A DNA stretch of 64,000 nt from Cordylochernes scorpioides (taxonomy: Eukaryota; Arthropoda; Arachnida; Pseudoscorpiones; Chernetidae), in the NCBI GenBank assembly GCA_030710605.1, contig CP092879.1, positions 24,811,605 through 24,875,604 of the forward strand, given 5' to 3'. Shown here one piece after another: positions 31,192 through 41,486 of the stretch. Numbering within the stretch: position 1 is the first letter of the stretch; the number at the start of each line of letters is the position of its first letter. The position numbers were made by a program, and so were the translations under genes. Below the pieces are notes generated by a model that saw only the letters and a program-made list of their open reading frames with translations, ran no database searches and had not been told where the DNA came from.

Positions 31192-31615
31192 ATCATAAAC
31201 CGCATTATATTGTACTATAATAAACCTCATCTTTAGGAGAGTAGCCTCTATAGCTTATATGTAAGATAGCATGACATTGGGTGTGGGGACACTGGGTGGA
31301 TGAACAGTGTAAAGCCATGATACAAGAGTTATATCATACACTCTACATAGAGGACGGTATATGCTCGAATACTTACGTCTTATCCATCAAAATATCTACG
31401 CCCAACGCCGTACTGTCTGTACTTGATACAGGAAACTTCTTCGAACTACTAGGTTTTTTTAATGTTCGTTTCAACAACATAAATATTTGGCGTGCTCTTC
31501 TAAATTTATTAGCCTTTATTTATATGAAAAATTGAATTTAAACAATATAATATGTATTTTTGAATCATATAATATACGTGAGGTTTATTTAAAGTTTTAT
31601 CATTAACTTTTATTC
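31192..31615. other. Non-coding DNA with one unassigned open frame
   Basis: An 84-codon plus frame (31281-31535) includes a DTG, but without the flanking pattern of an aspartic protease. Not assigned. Confidence 0.35.
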
Positions 31616-31691
31616 GGGTTGGAGGCGGAATGGTATCAACCTCCTCGATTTCCGAGAGCTACCATCCGGGATCGAATCCCGCATTGGACAC
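31616..31691 (+). mobile_element. tRNA-like SINE head (truncated copy)
   Basis: Ends CCCGCATTGGACACTTTTTT, as the SINE at 9425-9713 does, with a B-box-like GGATCGAATCC. The middle has diverged. Followed by unrelated AT-rich DNA, so the body is missing. Confidence 0.5.
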
Positions 31692-32395
31692 TTTTTTCCC
31701 AAGAACAAATTGTTTCAATAGTTTCCGATATTTGAAATTTTTCAATCACAATTGAGGTCAAATAAATGAATGCGGCTCAAGTACAATTTTTTTCTCGTGC
31801 TTGTTGCGCATGTTTGCTCAATTTTGCCTAGTTTTTAAAAGAGTTTAGAGAACATAAAGCAAAAAGCAATCTTAACTTTGGTGTCACTATCCAAGCAATA
31901 TATTCGCAAGCAATATATTTAAAACACAGCCAATACAATGAATCTATTCATTATTACAGCCAATACATATTACAGAAAAATAAATACTAGAGATAGCTGA
32001 TGATATGAGAAAAATCAAAGACAGTCTAAAGCCGAGTTCGCAAAATTGAAGTACATTACCATTTTTCACTAAGTTTCAAATATTTAAAAAAATATCACAC
32101 CTAAAATGTACATAATTACATTTGAACACACATTATTATCAAATAGGTTATAAACAACTTATAATTTATATAGCATAATATTCATTTCATTGAAATTTAC
32201 GTAACTAAAGAACTGAGAGGCGGGCACAATGAATGATTTTTTCTAAGTAAATATAAGGTTTATTAATAATATCTTTTGTGATTTATCAATTAATATATCT
32301 GTTGTAAATTATTATGAAAGAAAATGACGAAAAATAGAATAATTCCGAGAACAATTTTTCAAGAGTGACTCTTTTTCAAACTAAAAAAAATCAAA
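31692..32395. other. AT-rich non-coding DNA
   Basis: Nothing recognised. Confidence 0.45.
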
Positions 32396-32570
32396 GATAT
32401 ATTAATTTATTTCAATTTAAAGCGCTATGTCTCACTAAAGACACTTGCGCTGTCATACATGTATGCCTCTACATTTGTCTATAAATATTCACAATTAATT
32501 TAGGCCGTGAAGAATAGTCTATGATATTAACAAGGAGAAAGAGAGGAAAAACAAAGATATATTATAAAAT
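32396..32570 (+). repeat. Dispersed repeat R1, copy 2
   Basis: Partial copy of 1-375, same orientation (AAAGCGCTATGTC, CATACATGTATGCC). Confidence 0.6.
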
Positions 32571-33339
32571 TTAATTTAAAAAAATCAGTAGAGTTTCTAA
32601 CATCGCATATTAGACACATAAATAAATTAAAACCTATTTATAGGTACTAATTAAATGATAGTCCTAGAGAGAGAGAGAAACACAATGTGTACAACTAACT
32701 AGTGATTAATAGTATAAAATGGTGGTAATTAAGAGGAAGTTTACAAGAGAAGTAGATCCGTAGTAAATGTTAATTGCAAGTAACACAGATAAGCACTCAG
32801 TCCTCTAGGAAAAACAAGCGAATAAAAGAAATGTCAGTTCTTTACTAGTCGATAATGGCGGTAGAGCTTCGAGGAGATTGGTTGTGGGACATGATAGTCA
32901 CATAAATAATCCCCATCTACAGCCAAATTGACAACCTCTTCAAATGACAGGGATTCTCACAGATGTCTTTCTTCTATGTCTATTGGAATATTATTGGATT
33001 TTGTGTGGGGAGAGGATCAAATAGAGCTTATTTTACATTCTTTGTCATTTCAATCTATAGTAGAGATTGGTTGAGGTAAATATGTTTGTCCTGGGACATA
33101 TCAAACTTTTGGGATTTATTTGGATACAGACAACTGGAATATTTCTCCCTATTGTTATATTTGGAATAAATTTTATTAAACGTTATCTTTCTTTTATTTT
33201 CTCTATATACATATATTTAATGGTTAGGACTACATATATAGGGTTTATATTCTTATAATACCATGCAAATAAGAAATATATATACTTAAAATATAGAGCA
33301 ATCCATAATAAAAATATTTAAAAAAAAAAGCTTATTTTG
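32571..33339. other. AT-rich non-coding DNA
   Basis: A hydrophobic 63-codon frame at 33067-33258 has no recognised homology. Confidence 0.4.
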
Positions 33340-33480
33340 AATTTAATAAGTTTTATTTATCCAATATTTCGATGGACCAATCGTCCATCTTTTACGAGAT
33401 TTTTTTTTTGTTTTGAAGCACATAGCAGGTCGCGTGCTTCAGGTGAGCCATGGACGTTTTACAAGCTTATTTGGCTATAA
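33340..33480 (-). repeat. Hammerhead-like remnant
   Basis: On the minus strand GATGGACGATTGGTCCATC followed by GAAATATTGG: a stem II-like hairpin and GAAA, but the CTGATGA box is lost (CGTAAAA). Probably a decayed element end. Confidence 0.35.
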
Positions 33481-33984
33481 AACCATCTATGATATACATT
33501 CTAAGCAAAATTAAATATAAACAAAAGAAAACTAATGTAATAAAATATGCCTTATATTAGAAAAATATATATATACAATAATTATAATATCAATGAAGTT
33601 TTATTTTAGATATAAATAAATATGTCTTGTGCATATTATTTCAATTTAGAAAAATAAAATCAAACGCCGAAATTAAGTATACCTTTTTTAAATTATGAGA
33701 ATTAAAAAAAAAAAACAATATTAGTAATTAAAAATATCAAAGAAATTATATGTAGTATTGATTTTTCATTTTTTGATATATTTTAGATTTTATAAAACAA
33801 TTATGGGTTATATCAAGATTCAAGACTTCGCCAGTTACAAAAGGAATAAATAAAGATTGTTATAGCTGATGATAAGAGAGAGCTAAAGAGATAGAACCAT
33901 TTAATGTGAATCAAGCAGTTGAAGAATAATGAAAGAATATAGAATATTGTGTTTTAATAGTATATACGTTTAGATTAAATTGTA
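33481..33984. other. AT-rich non-coding DNA
   Basis: Nothing recognised. Confidence 0.45.
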
Positions 33985-34180
33985 AGTTCATAAACTTTAA
34001 AGGAGCTTCCTCTATAGAACATGTTTATTTCCCTAGCTTTCGAACGACATCGTTCTTCAACGGGCGTAAAGACAAGACTTTTGTATACGCCAGTTGAAGA
34101 ACGATGACGTTCGAGAGCTAGCGAAATAAACATGTTCTATAGAAAAGAAGCTCCTTTTGAGTTTATAATCTTACAATATA
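33985..34180. repeat. Palindrome with hammerhead-like core
   Basis: Arms of ~85 bp (GAACATGTTTATTTC / GAAATAAACATGTTC). The centre carries GTTGAAGAACG and CGTTCGAAAGCTAG-type words in both orientations, like the Penelope-element ends (CCGAAAGCTC). Confidence 0.55.
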
Positions 34181-34258
34181 GTTATGGTAATTGAAGGTTG
34201 ATGTCTACACATTTAGATTATATTAAAGTTATTAATGATAAATCATAATTTGGAATAT

Positions 34259-34676
34259 TCTATATACAGTTACGAGCGTCATTCTTCATCAGTCATCTCT
34301 GTCACCGTTTGCTTTTATTTTGGAATGGCGCCCTTCTATTGGTCGGCTACGATCACGCCACCTTTGCCCCCCCCCCCCCCCATCATGCCCCCCCCCCACT
34401 CGCTTTTTCGTTTTTGTAACCATTGTGTTGGAGCGGGTCGCTTCTTAAATAAATGCATATATTAGTTAATAACCAAATGGAATCCTCTCTTTCTTTTTCC
34501 CAGTAAGAGACGCCTACGAAAGCCAACAGTACATAGACAGATAAAGCACATAGGCTATAGTTATTAACTAACATATGCATTTATTTAAGGCGCCAATTTA
34601 TAATTGTAACAAATAGTATTTGAATCAAAACATTAAATCGGGTAAAACACGGGCGTTGCCCGGGTCATTCGGCTAG
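34259..34676 (+). mobile_element. Short non-autonomous Helitron, copy 1
   Basis: Starts TCTATATACAGTTACGAGCG and ends with hairpin CGGGCGTTGCCCG, then GGTCATTCGG, CTAG and T (CTAG 34673-34676). The 5' ~60 bp and 3' ~90 bp match 57013-57327. Contains C-rich homopolymers (34368-34397) and a nested palindrome at 34448-34585 (arms AAATGCATATATTAGTTAAT and inverse). Confidence 0.75.
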
Positions 34677-34682
34677 TATATT

Positions 34683-34865
34683 ATAGATACAAGAAAATAG
34701 GACCTAATCCAAATAAATTATGTGTGACGTTTCGGTAACAGCGTTGTTTTATCATAATCAGACAAAAGAATAAATTACCTTATTCTTTTTTCTGATTATG
34801 GTAAACACTGTTACCGAAACGACAAACACTTAATTTATTTGGATTAGATCTTATTTTCTTGTATA
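34683..34865. repeat. Palindrome with hammerhead-like core
   Basis: Arms AAGAAAATAGGACCTAATCC and its inverse. The core reads CTGATTATGG...ACCGAAACGACA on the plus strand (a degenerate CTGANGA...GAAAC). Confidence 0.5.
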
Positions 34866-35360
34866 TTTAAAGTAATTAAGTTTAAATTCAAGTTGAAATT
34901 TGTTTCTGTATGTAGATATTAACTCAATTAAATATTTATTCTCTTTGAAAATGAAAATTTATCAGTTACTCAAGATAAAATTAAAGGATCAAAGTATTGG
35001 AGCTAAGAGTGTAAAGAATATCTGCTAGGAGAGGTGTTACATATAAATCAAGAATATATATGAATAAAACCAGTATATTATGGGATGTAACCCCGAATAA
35101 ACATATTTTAATTAAAAAGGGATCTAATTATCCTGAATAAATGCAAGTGCAAAGTATTGTAACTAATTGCCTTTTGTTCTCTATTCTCCTTGCATTGTAT
35201 TTTACCTCTCGATTCCTTGCATATTGCTCTACTACACTGAGATTTGTATATATACTCTTTTAATAACCATCTTTCGATTCATTCTATAATTTATCTTTAT
35301 TATATAAAGAGAGATTCATTACAAAACTAAATGATGTAACTATTTGAATATATTCAACTA
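34866..35360. other. AT-rich non-coding DNA
   Basis: Nothing recognised. Confidence 0.45.
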
Positions 35361-35556
35361 TAAAACTATTTTAGAGGCGTAATATTCTTTTTAAAATAAA
35401 ACAATTTCTACTGTCCTTACTGCGATGGAAAAATTAAAGGGAGGGTCTGGCTTTCCATCGCAGTAAGGACAGTAGAAATTGTTTTATTTTAAAAAGAATA
35501 TTACGCCTCTAAAATAGTTTTATAATTTGATAACAGATGGCGCGCTAGTGCATCGT
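35361..35556 (+). mobile_element. Palindromic MITE-like element P, copy 1
   Basis: Essentially perfect ~67-bp arms (CTACTGTCCTTACTGCGATG and inverse) around a 25-nt loop with GGGAGGGTCTGGC. A ~35-bp tail AACAGATGGCGCGCTAGTGC follows the right arm only. Same asymmetric plan as copies 2-4. Confidence 0.75.
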
Positions 35557-35587
35557 AACATATTAAACTATAATATTAGTTTCAGAA

Positions 35588-35870
35588 TTCTAAACTATTA
35601 TAGAGGCGTATGATTCTTTTTAAAAAATAAACAATTTATACTGTCCTTATTGCAATGGAAAAATTAATGGGAGGGACTGGCTCATCAGTGGTGAACCCTC
35701 TCAGCGGTTTTCCAGTTTAACCACAGGGTTTACCACTGATGAGCCTGTCCCTCCCATTAATTTTTCCATTGCAGTAAGGAGAGTAGGAATTGTTTATTTT
35801 AAAAAGGAATCATACGAGTCTTAAATAGTTTAGAATTTTGATAACAGATGGCGTGCTAATTCATTATAAT
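35588..35870 (+). mobile_element. Palindromic MITE-like element P, copy 2
   Basis: Longer copy. The arms extend inward through GGGAGGGACTGGCTCATCAG and its inverse. Tail AACAGATGGCGTGCTAATTC. Non-coding. Confidence 0.75.
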
Positions 35871-36330
35871 AGAATATTAGTTTATTTGATAAACGGGTTC
35901 TTATATAATAGCCATTCTTAAACGGTAGTAAAGAGAAATTAATAGAATATTTGCATATTGGGTGAAAATGATGTTTATGATTTTTACGAAAGAATATTTA
36001 TCATAGCCATCCATCCAACAATGTCTATATATAAAGTCACTTGATAGTTTACAGCTTATCTTTTAAAATATACATATATGTAATATTTTTAGATTATTAG
36101 GTTAACGTTTATGGATAAGTGTCTTTTAATTAAACCTTTTTCGAACTATCGGGATAACGCCATTCTACAGGAAAATTGATACAAAATGAAACTTAACTAT
36201 GCTATGGCAAGTTATGAGTTATAATAAATAAAAATTAAAAAACAGTCCAATAGAAACCATAAGGAAATATTCAGTTATACGAAACCTAAATTATTATGTG
36301 AAGTTCTTTAAAAGGTAATATGAGAATTCT
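35871..36330. other. AT-rich non-coding DNA
   Basis: Nothing recognised. Confidence 0.45.
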
Positions 36331-36523
36331 AAACTATTATAGACGCGTATGATTCTTTCGAAACTAAACAATTTCTACTGCCCTTACTTTAATGGTAAAA
36401 TTAATGGGAGAACCTGGCTCATCATAATTTTTTCCATTGCAGTAAGGGCAGTTAAAATTGTTAAAAGAATCATACGCGTCTGTAATAGCTTCGAATTTAC
36501 AGATGGCGCGCTAATGCATCATA
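36331..36523 (+). mobile_element. Palindromic MITE-like element P, copy 3
   Basis: Arms AACTATTATAGACGCGTATG and inverse, inner GGGAGAACCTGGCTCATC, tail ACAGATGGCGCGCTAATGCA. Spurious open frame on the plus strand. Confidence 0.75.
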
Positions 36524-36768
36524 ATATAAAAAAGTAATATATGGGCAATCGATTATATAATAGAGAGCTATAAATACCAATGCCTTAATATTACACATAT
36601 ATGCATTATGCTATTTTGTTTCTTTCTGTTTTAATTGGTTATTATTCTTTACATATTGAGAGAGCAATATTATAAAAGAGAAGTTGGATATTGCAATAAT
36701 AGAGTTGGCAAAATAGTTGCAATAATAATATCGTAAAATTATAATAATTGTGAAAAATGTAAAAGATA

Positions 36769-37014
36769 TTAATTATTTTCCAAATTAGATGCGAACTCCA
36801 ATCTACATTTAGGCGAGATAGAATATGAATTTATAAAATCCAAAATGGCTTGAAATGAATATACCCATCCTCCAAAAAGAGAACGGAGATATCCGTGTTC
36901 AGGTGTTTTTTCTTGCTATACTGGTGTTAGATTTGTTTTCTTTGGTTCTACAAGATTTTTACTTCCCCCATGCCCAACATTAAGTGAACTATTTTCCTGA
37001 GCTGGAGTGGCTTG
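36769..37014 (-). pseudogene. Probable terminal exon with an in-frame stop
   Basis: 82 codons on the minus strand from a good acceptor (TTTTCTTAG, AG at 37015-37016) to TAA at 36769-36771, split by TAG at 36916-36918. The second half has the look of a real protein (LRSLFGGWVYSFQAILDFIN then SPKCRLEFASNL). The first half is polar. No family recognised with certainty; the Cys-Arg-x-Glu-x-Ala motif is reminiscent of small secreted arthropod proteins. The stop suggests a pseudogene, a sequencing error, or a mis-drawn boundary with an acceptor nearer the TAG. No upstream exons were located. Confidence 0.4.
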
Positions 37015-37178
37015 CTAAGAAAATAAAGAGAGTACAATATGAAGAGTAGAGAACTCTAAACAATGTTTTTCTAAGTTCAGGATTCAGTAGAATAAATATG
37101 CCTTGGGAAAAATACAACCTCACTTCGAAGTGTTCTAATATACTTGAATGTATTACATATATACAAGATATTTACAAA

Positions 37179-37180
<2 letters not shown>

Positions 37181-37232
<52 letters not shown>
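37181..37232. repeat. TA microsatellite
   Basis: About 26 uninterrupted AT/TA units. Confidence 0.9.
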
Positions 37233-37234
<2 letters not shown>

Positions 37235-38160
37235 TGAATAATATCGGATTTTATATAATTTAAGATATTTCCAAATATTTTTATATTGTTAAAAATTAAT
37301 ACAAATGGGAAAATTGTACTGGGTTGCCATTTTCTTAATGTTTTATATCATTTATATAAATTCAATCTATCGATAGAATTTGTAACAAATAGAATTACTG
37401 GCAATGTGTTTTTTTTCTCAATAATATCATCAAATATTATCTCTACAGACCTTACTGCAATGATATAAGTTATCGAATGAGAGATCTTGGCTCATGCTGA
37501 GTTACACGCTTTATATTATTTTGTTACATATATCTATCAGTATAAATATTTTCTCACCGTTGATTACATTTTCTCCAGAAAATTCGACGACGATATTTTA
37601 TCGATAAATTAAAAAAAAAACAAATAGTTTGGCGTTTTGAGATTATATCCATTAAATAGGTTCAGGCTGTACCGCGACGACTGAATAAAATGATCTTAAA
37701 GACTTTTTAATGAATCAAATAAAAGTTATTTAAGGCCATAATTTGCCTATGTTAATCCTAATACATTTATTCATTTTATTTATGTTTTTATTTGTAAGGA
37801 TAATTTTGGCAACCGTTTAATGAGACAAAAATTTGAATTGATTAAAAGTAGTTTGCGCTTTATTTTGTATTAAAAATGCGCACACCCATAAAATTTACAT
37901 GATTTTATTTCTTTAATAATAAAACGAACTTTTAAACCTTCTTGATTATGATTGCCAAAATTATTGGGAGGGCTGGCCTTATCAGTGGTGAAACTTTCGA
38001 GCGGCTTTGTCAATTTAGTATTCCCCATACGGCTGTGTTTAGTATTTGACTATTCTAAATATATATACGATATTAACGAATATTTCCTGGTTAAGGTATT
38101 TGAGAAAACTATGACATAAGACTTGATAACAGCAATATATATAAATATTTGTTATTAAAT
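37233..38160. other. AT-rich non-coding DNA
   Basis: Decayed piece of element P at 37955-38035 (TTGGGAGGGCTGGCC, TATCAGTGGTGAAA). Otherwise nothing recognised. Confidence 0.45.
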
Positions 38161-38164
38161 GATT

Positions 38165-38265
38165 TAAATCTCCTGATGTACTCCTGTAGAAGGACAGAGA
38201 TGCCCGAAAGCTCAAGATCACGTTTAATAAAGATAAAGAAACTCATCTTTGGACACCAGTAACAT
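38165..38265 (+). repeat. Penelope-type 3' end fragment, hammerhead-like
   Basis: CTCCTGTAGAAGGACAGAGA, then TGCCCGAAAGCTC and GTTTAATAAAG..AAAGAAACTC, in the order of the Penelope-like element ends at 63581-63636. Confidence 0.45.
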
Positions 38266-38589
38266 TTGTTTATTTATTTAAATGAATAATTGCTTTAAAA
38301 ACAATTATGAAGAACAAATTGAAAGTGCGTGAGAAGAAATATCAATTTTTAATTCATACATTACTTATCTTAAAATCCTGCCCAGAAGTCCTACCCCTCC
38401 TCTACGTGGCGGGCGGGAGAAGCAGCACAAGTAAGGTACTGTCCTGTAGGGCGAAGTACGGTGTCATGAGCCCCGAGCCTCTACGGTAACCGTAAAGGCC
38501 TACAGGGAACTCTGAAATGTGGCTGATTAGCGGGATAATGGCACCCTCCTTTCCATAGAAATAGACAAGACACCACCACTTTTTCTGTG
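38266..38589. other. Non-coding DNA with a GC-rich patch
   Basis: 38375-38545 is GC-richer with a 60-codon frame (38307-38489). No splice-bounded or recognisable coding signal. Confidence 0.3.
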
Positions 38590-38690
38590 AAAAATAGACA
38601 CTTCGGCCTGTTATAGTTTTTTTTTTATTTTCTCAACGTTTCGACAAAAATCTTTTGTCTTCGTCAGGAGAAATTATCTAAATGAAATTT
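38590..38690 (-). repeat. Hammerhead-like remnant, CTGACGAAGAC type
   Basis: Minus strand CCTGACGAAGACAAAAGA, then TTTTTGTCGAAACGTTG and an A/T-rich tail. Exact CTGACGA and GAAA boxes around a 7-bp stem II, but with an extra A before the stem and no obvious stem I. Confidence 0.4.
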
Positions 38691-39259
38691 ATTCTTCAAA
38701 TCTGAAGTCGAATATCCGTATAAATATGATAGGAAATAAGTGAAAATAGGATTATTAATAAACTAAAGAGAGAATATCCATAAAATCGATTTTTCTTTTA
38801 TGTGGACCCAATCTAAACTCCTCTTGTCTGCCAATTGAGGCGAACATTTAAGAAATCAAGGAAAAATTTAATTTTCCAAACAATATCTGAGTGACCAAAC
38901 TTAATATTCCGCACACCCCAACTTTTATTTCTCCAAACCTCAGAAAAAATGAAAGTGTTGAGATGAAATGAGATTTTTCTTATCGCACACTTTATTTTTA
39001 TCATTTTCTCAAATCTTCATTTAAATTGCTAGAAAAAAAAATATCGAAATATTCTTCAAACTTTATTTTGGCTAAATATACTCAATTCTGATTACTAGAA
39101 ACTGTTTTTTATAAATATCTCGATATTTCTGATTTGAAAGAGACAGTTAAAAAACAAAAGACTATCTCACTGAATTTCTTTCATCATCTACAAATTAAAT
39201 TTTGAAATATTAATGATCATTGACAATATCATCGTTTAGCTATGAACATTAAAAAACAG
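38691..39259. other. AT-rich non-coding DNA
   Basis: Nothing recognised. Confidence 0.45.
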
Positions 39260-39600
39260 ATTTATATGCATATTCCAGTAAAGAAATGTATTTTAAATTC
39301 AATATCCTTTGTTGATATATTTTAAATTATATAACAACAAATATTTTTTAAGAGACTGATAATTTATATTATGTTGATTGTACATATTGCCAGACACTTC
39401 TTTCTTTTATATACAGTTCTTTTTTCCTCGATTTTTTTTTTCTCTCTTTCTCATTGTTAACATCATATGACTATATTATTCATGGCCTAATTTTATTGTA
39501 TATATATGTATAAATAATTGTAAAGGCATACATGTATGACAGCACAAGTGTCCCTAGGGGGATATAGCGCTTTAAATTGAAATAAGTAAATAAATATCTG
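39260..39600 (-). repeat. Dispersed repeat R1, copy 3
   Basis: Inverse of most of 1-375 (AGACACTTCTTTCTTTT, GGCATACATGTATGACAGC, ATAGCGCTTTAAATT). Confidence 0.65.
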
Positions 39601-40492
39601 TATTCTTTTATTTAAAATTACTTAATAATTTGATTTTTGAAAAATAGAAAAAAGGATCAAATTGATGACGATAAAATAATTTTAAAAAACGATATTTCTT
39701 GATAATAATCAAATGTTGACTGATATCTGTTCAACAAATGATAATTTAAGTCTCTTCAGAAATAAATAGATCCTAAAATATCTCTATACCAGTTTTGAAA
39801 AGTTCCAAAAGTCATCTAAAGACCCTGTTTGAAGTTTACATATTAATTTTGTAATTATTCTTATTTTTTAATTCATAGAAGCATCTTTCTGACAGACATA
39901 TTCAATTTTTTTATCATCATCTTTTTATTTTTATTTAATTTTTTTTCTTAGTTAGTTATCAAATCATTTTGCAATTGTAGTTTCTTTTTTGTTTTGTTGT
40001 GTTCCTTTTTAAGCAATACAATATACAGAAGGTGTAATATTCAATTCAAGCATATGGAACCAACATCGATTCATTTTTTAAATAAAGCATAATCATCAGC
40101 TTATACAAGTTTCACTTTTTCATACAGACCCTGTTTCGAATTATGGTCTTTGTCAGTCAAAACTGGATAATGATGTATTAAAAATAAGTTATAGATAATA
40201 TATTTTGATGTCCAATTGATTGCACCAAATTTATGGTGAAATATGAATATAAATATAAATTACAGAATGTTGAATATATGTATCTAATGCAACAGAATCG
40301 AATTTAATGAAAATTTGATATTCAGTTGATATCAATTATTAACGAAGGTTCTATTTGCTTCTACCTCATATAGAGACCCTCTCTATCTTATTTCTATAAT
40401 CATAAATAATATTTTTTCAAAAGGCTATATGATATTCAATATTTAATTAGTCGTTTTTAAGGACAAGGTATCATTATACATATATATATATA
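39601..40492. other. AT-rich non-coding DNA
   Basis: A degenerate hammerhead-like motif lies on the minus strand at 40105-40165 (CTGACAAAGACC...TTCGAAACAGG). Otherwise nothing recognised. Confidence 0.4.
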
Positions 40493-40597
40493 TGAAAAAA
40501 ACAATAGAAAAATAAAAGATAAGTGGGCCAGGTGTTGATATTAAAAATAAAGAAGGCATATCCTGACCACGAGCACATGTGCTTTTTAGATGGCAGA

Positions 40598-40611
40598 GCG
40601 CCATCTAGTGG
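40598..40611 (-). promoter_or_regulatory. CTCF-consensus-like motif
   Basis: Minus strand CCACTAGATGGCGC, an exact fit to CCASYAGRKGGCRS, inside the left unit. Confidence 0.4.
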
Positions 40612-40687
40612 AGCAAAAATAAACTAAACGTTTATTTAGCTTGCTCCGTGATATTTGGCCAACCCAATTTCTTGATAAATCAAGAAA

Positions 40688-40741
40688 AGCCATCCACGAA
40701 CGCGTTTCGCGCCGTTGGCGCTCGTCAGCGTGGAGAAGGCT
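40688..40741 (-). ncRNA. Hammerhead ribozyme, family 1, minus copy
   Basis: Minus strand: stem I AGCC + TCCACG with CGTGGA + GGCT across a TTC/T loop; CTGACGA (40728-40722); stem II GCGC/GCGC with loop CAACG; GAAA (40708-40705); stem III ACGCGT; H17 is T (plus 40699). Predicted cleavage between 40699 and 40698. Confidence 0.8.
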
Positions 40742-40865
40742 TTAACCACTGCGACCAAAAATATTTTTGGTCCCAATGGCTTCCCGAAAAAATCAAGAAA
40801 TGGGTATTTAAGGTCAAATTTGCGTAAAGACGCTTAACACATGAAAAGACAACAGAAAAAATAAA

Positions 40866-40966
40866 ATATATATGCTAGATTTAAAAAAGAGGAATATATG
40901 TGAATAAATAAAAATAAAGGTGAAAAAATATTCTTAAAAAAATATATTGAATATTTAAAATTTATA
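40866..40966 (+). repeat. ~101-bp direct repeat, left copy
   Basis: TATATATGCTAGATTT to ATTTAAAATTTATA. Near-identical copy at 41383-41486. The two bracket the second hammerhead unit (40967-41382). Confidence 0.75.
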
Positions 40967-41177
40967 TGGCGCTCTGCCATCTAAAAAGCACATGTGCTCG
41001 TGGTCAGGAGATGCCTTCTTTATTTTTAATATCAACACCTGTTCCACTTATCTTTTATTTTTTTCTATTGTTTTTTCATGTCTTAAGCGTCTTTACGCAA
41101 ATTTGGCCTTAAATACCCATTTCTTGATTTTTCGGGAAGCCATTGGGACCAAAAATCTTTTTGGTCGCAGTGGTTAC

Positions 41178-41231
41178 AGCCTTCTCCACGCTGACGAGCG
41201 CCAACAGCGCGAAACGCGTTCGTGGATGGCT
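41178..41231 (+). ncRNA. Hammerhead ribozyme, family 1, plus copy
   Basis: Stem I AGCC (41178-41181) and TCCACG (41185-41190) with CGTGGA (41221-41226) and GGCT (41228-41231); CTGACGA 41191-41197; stem II GCGC/GCGC with loop CAACA; GAAA 41211-41214; stem III ACGCGT; H17 is T41220. Predicted cleavage after 41220. The cleanest ribozyme in the window. Confidence 0.82.
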
Positions 41232-41295
41232 TTTCTTGATTGGGTTGGCCAAATATCACGGATCAAGCTAAATAAACGTTTAGTTTATTTTTGCT

Positions 41296-41309
41296 CCACT
41301 AGATGGCGC
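41296..41309 (+). promoter_or_regulatory. CTCF-consensus-like motif
   Basis: CCACTAGATGGCGC in the right unit, 65 nt downstream of the ribozyme. Confidence 0.4.
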
Positions 41310-41382
41310 TCTGCCATCTAAAAAGCACATGTGCTCGTGGTCAGGAGATGCCTTCTTTATTTTTAATATTATTTCAATGTAT

Positions 41383-41486
41383 ACATATATGCTAGATTAA
41401 AAAAAAAAGAGGAATATGTGTGAATAAATAAAAATAAAGGTGAAAAAATATTCTTAAAAAAATATATTGAATATTTAAAATTTATA
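41383..41486 (+). repeat. ~101-bp direct repeat, right copy
   Basis: Partner of 40866-40966, with a longer A-run after CTAGATT and a few substitutions. Confidence 0.75.

Larger units (their letters stand above)
40493..41371. mobile_element. Palindromic hammerhead element, family 1 (inverted dimer)
   Basis: Two units point in opposite directions (ribozymes at 40688-40741 - and 41178-41231 +). Each has GGGAAGCCATTGGGACC or its inverse before the ribozyme, and GGCCAAATATCACGG, a CTCF-like site, GGCGCTCTGCCATC and AGCACATGTGCTCG after it. The GGCGCTCTGCCATC-to-TTTTTAATAT end also occurs a third time at 40972-41033. The right outer end stops at TTTTTAATAT, as in the 1063-1258 copy. Confidence 0.75.

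Noticed and set aside
31281-31535. 84-codon frame with DTG, considered as a retroelement protease
   Set aside because: No hydrophobic strand before DTG in the expected pattern, no second protease motif and no adjoining pol.
33067-33258. Hydrophobic 63-codon frame as a small membrane protein
   Set aside because: AT-rich sequence readily gives Ile/Phe/Leu-rich frames. No conservation signal is visible.
35700-35760. CTGATGAG in the MITE P loop as a hammerhead box
   Set aside because: No stem II and no GAAA follow. The word belongs to the inverted-repeat arm.
38307-38489. 60-codon frame in a GC-rich patch as an exon
   Set aside because: No splice sites at the composition borders and no recognised motif. 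Kept only as an unassigned patch.
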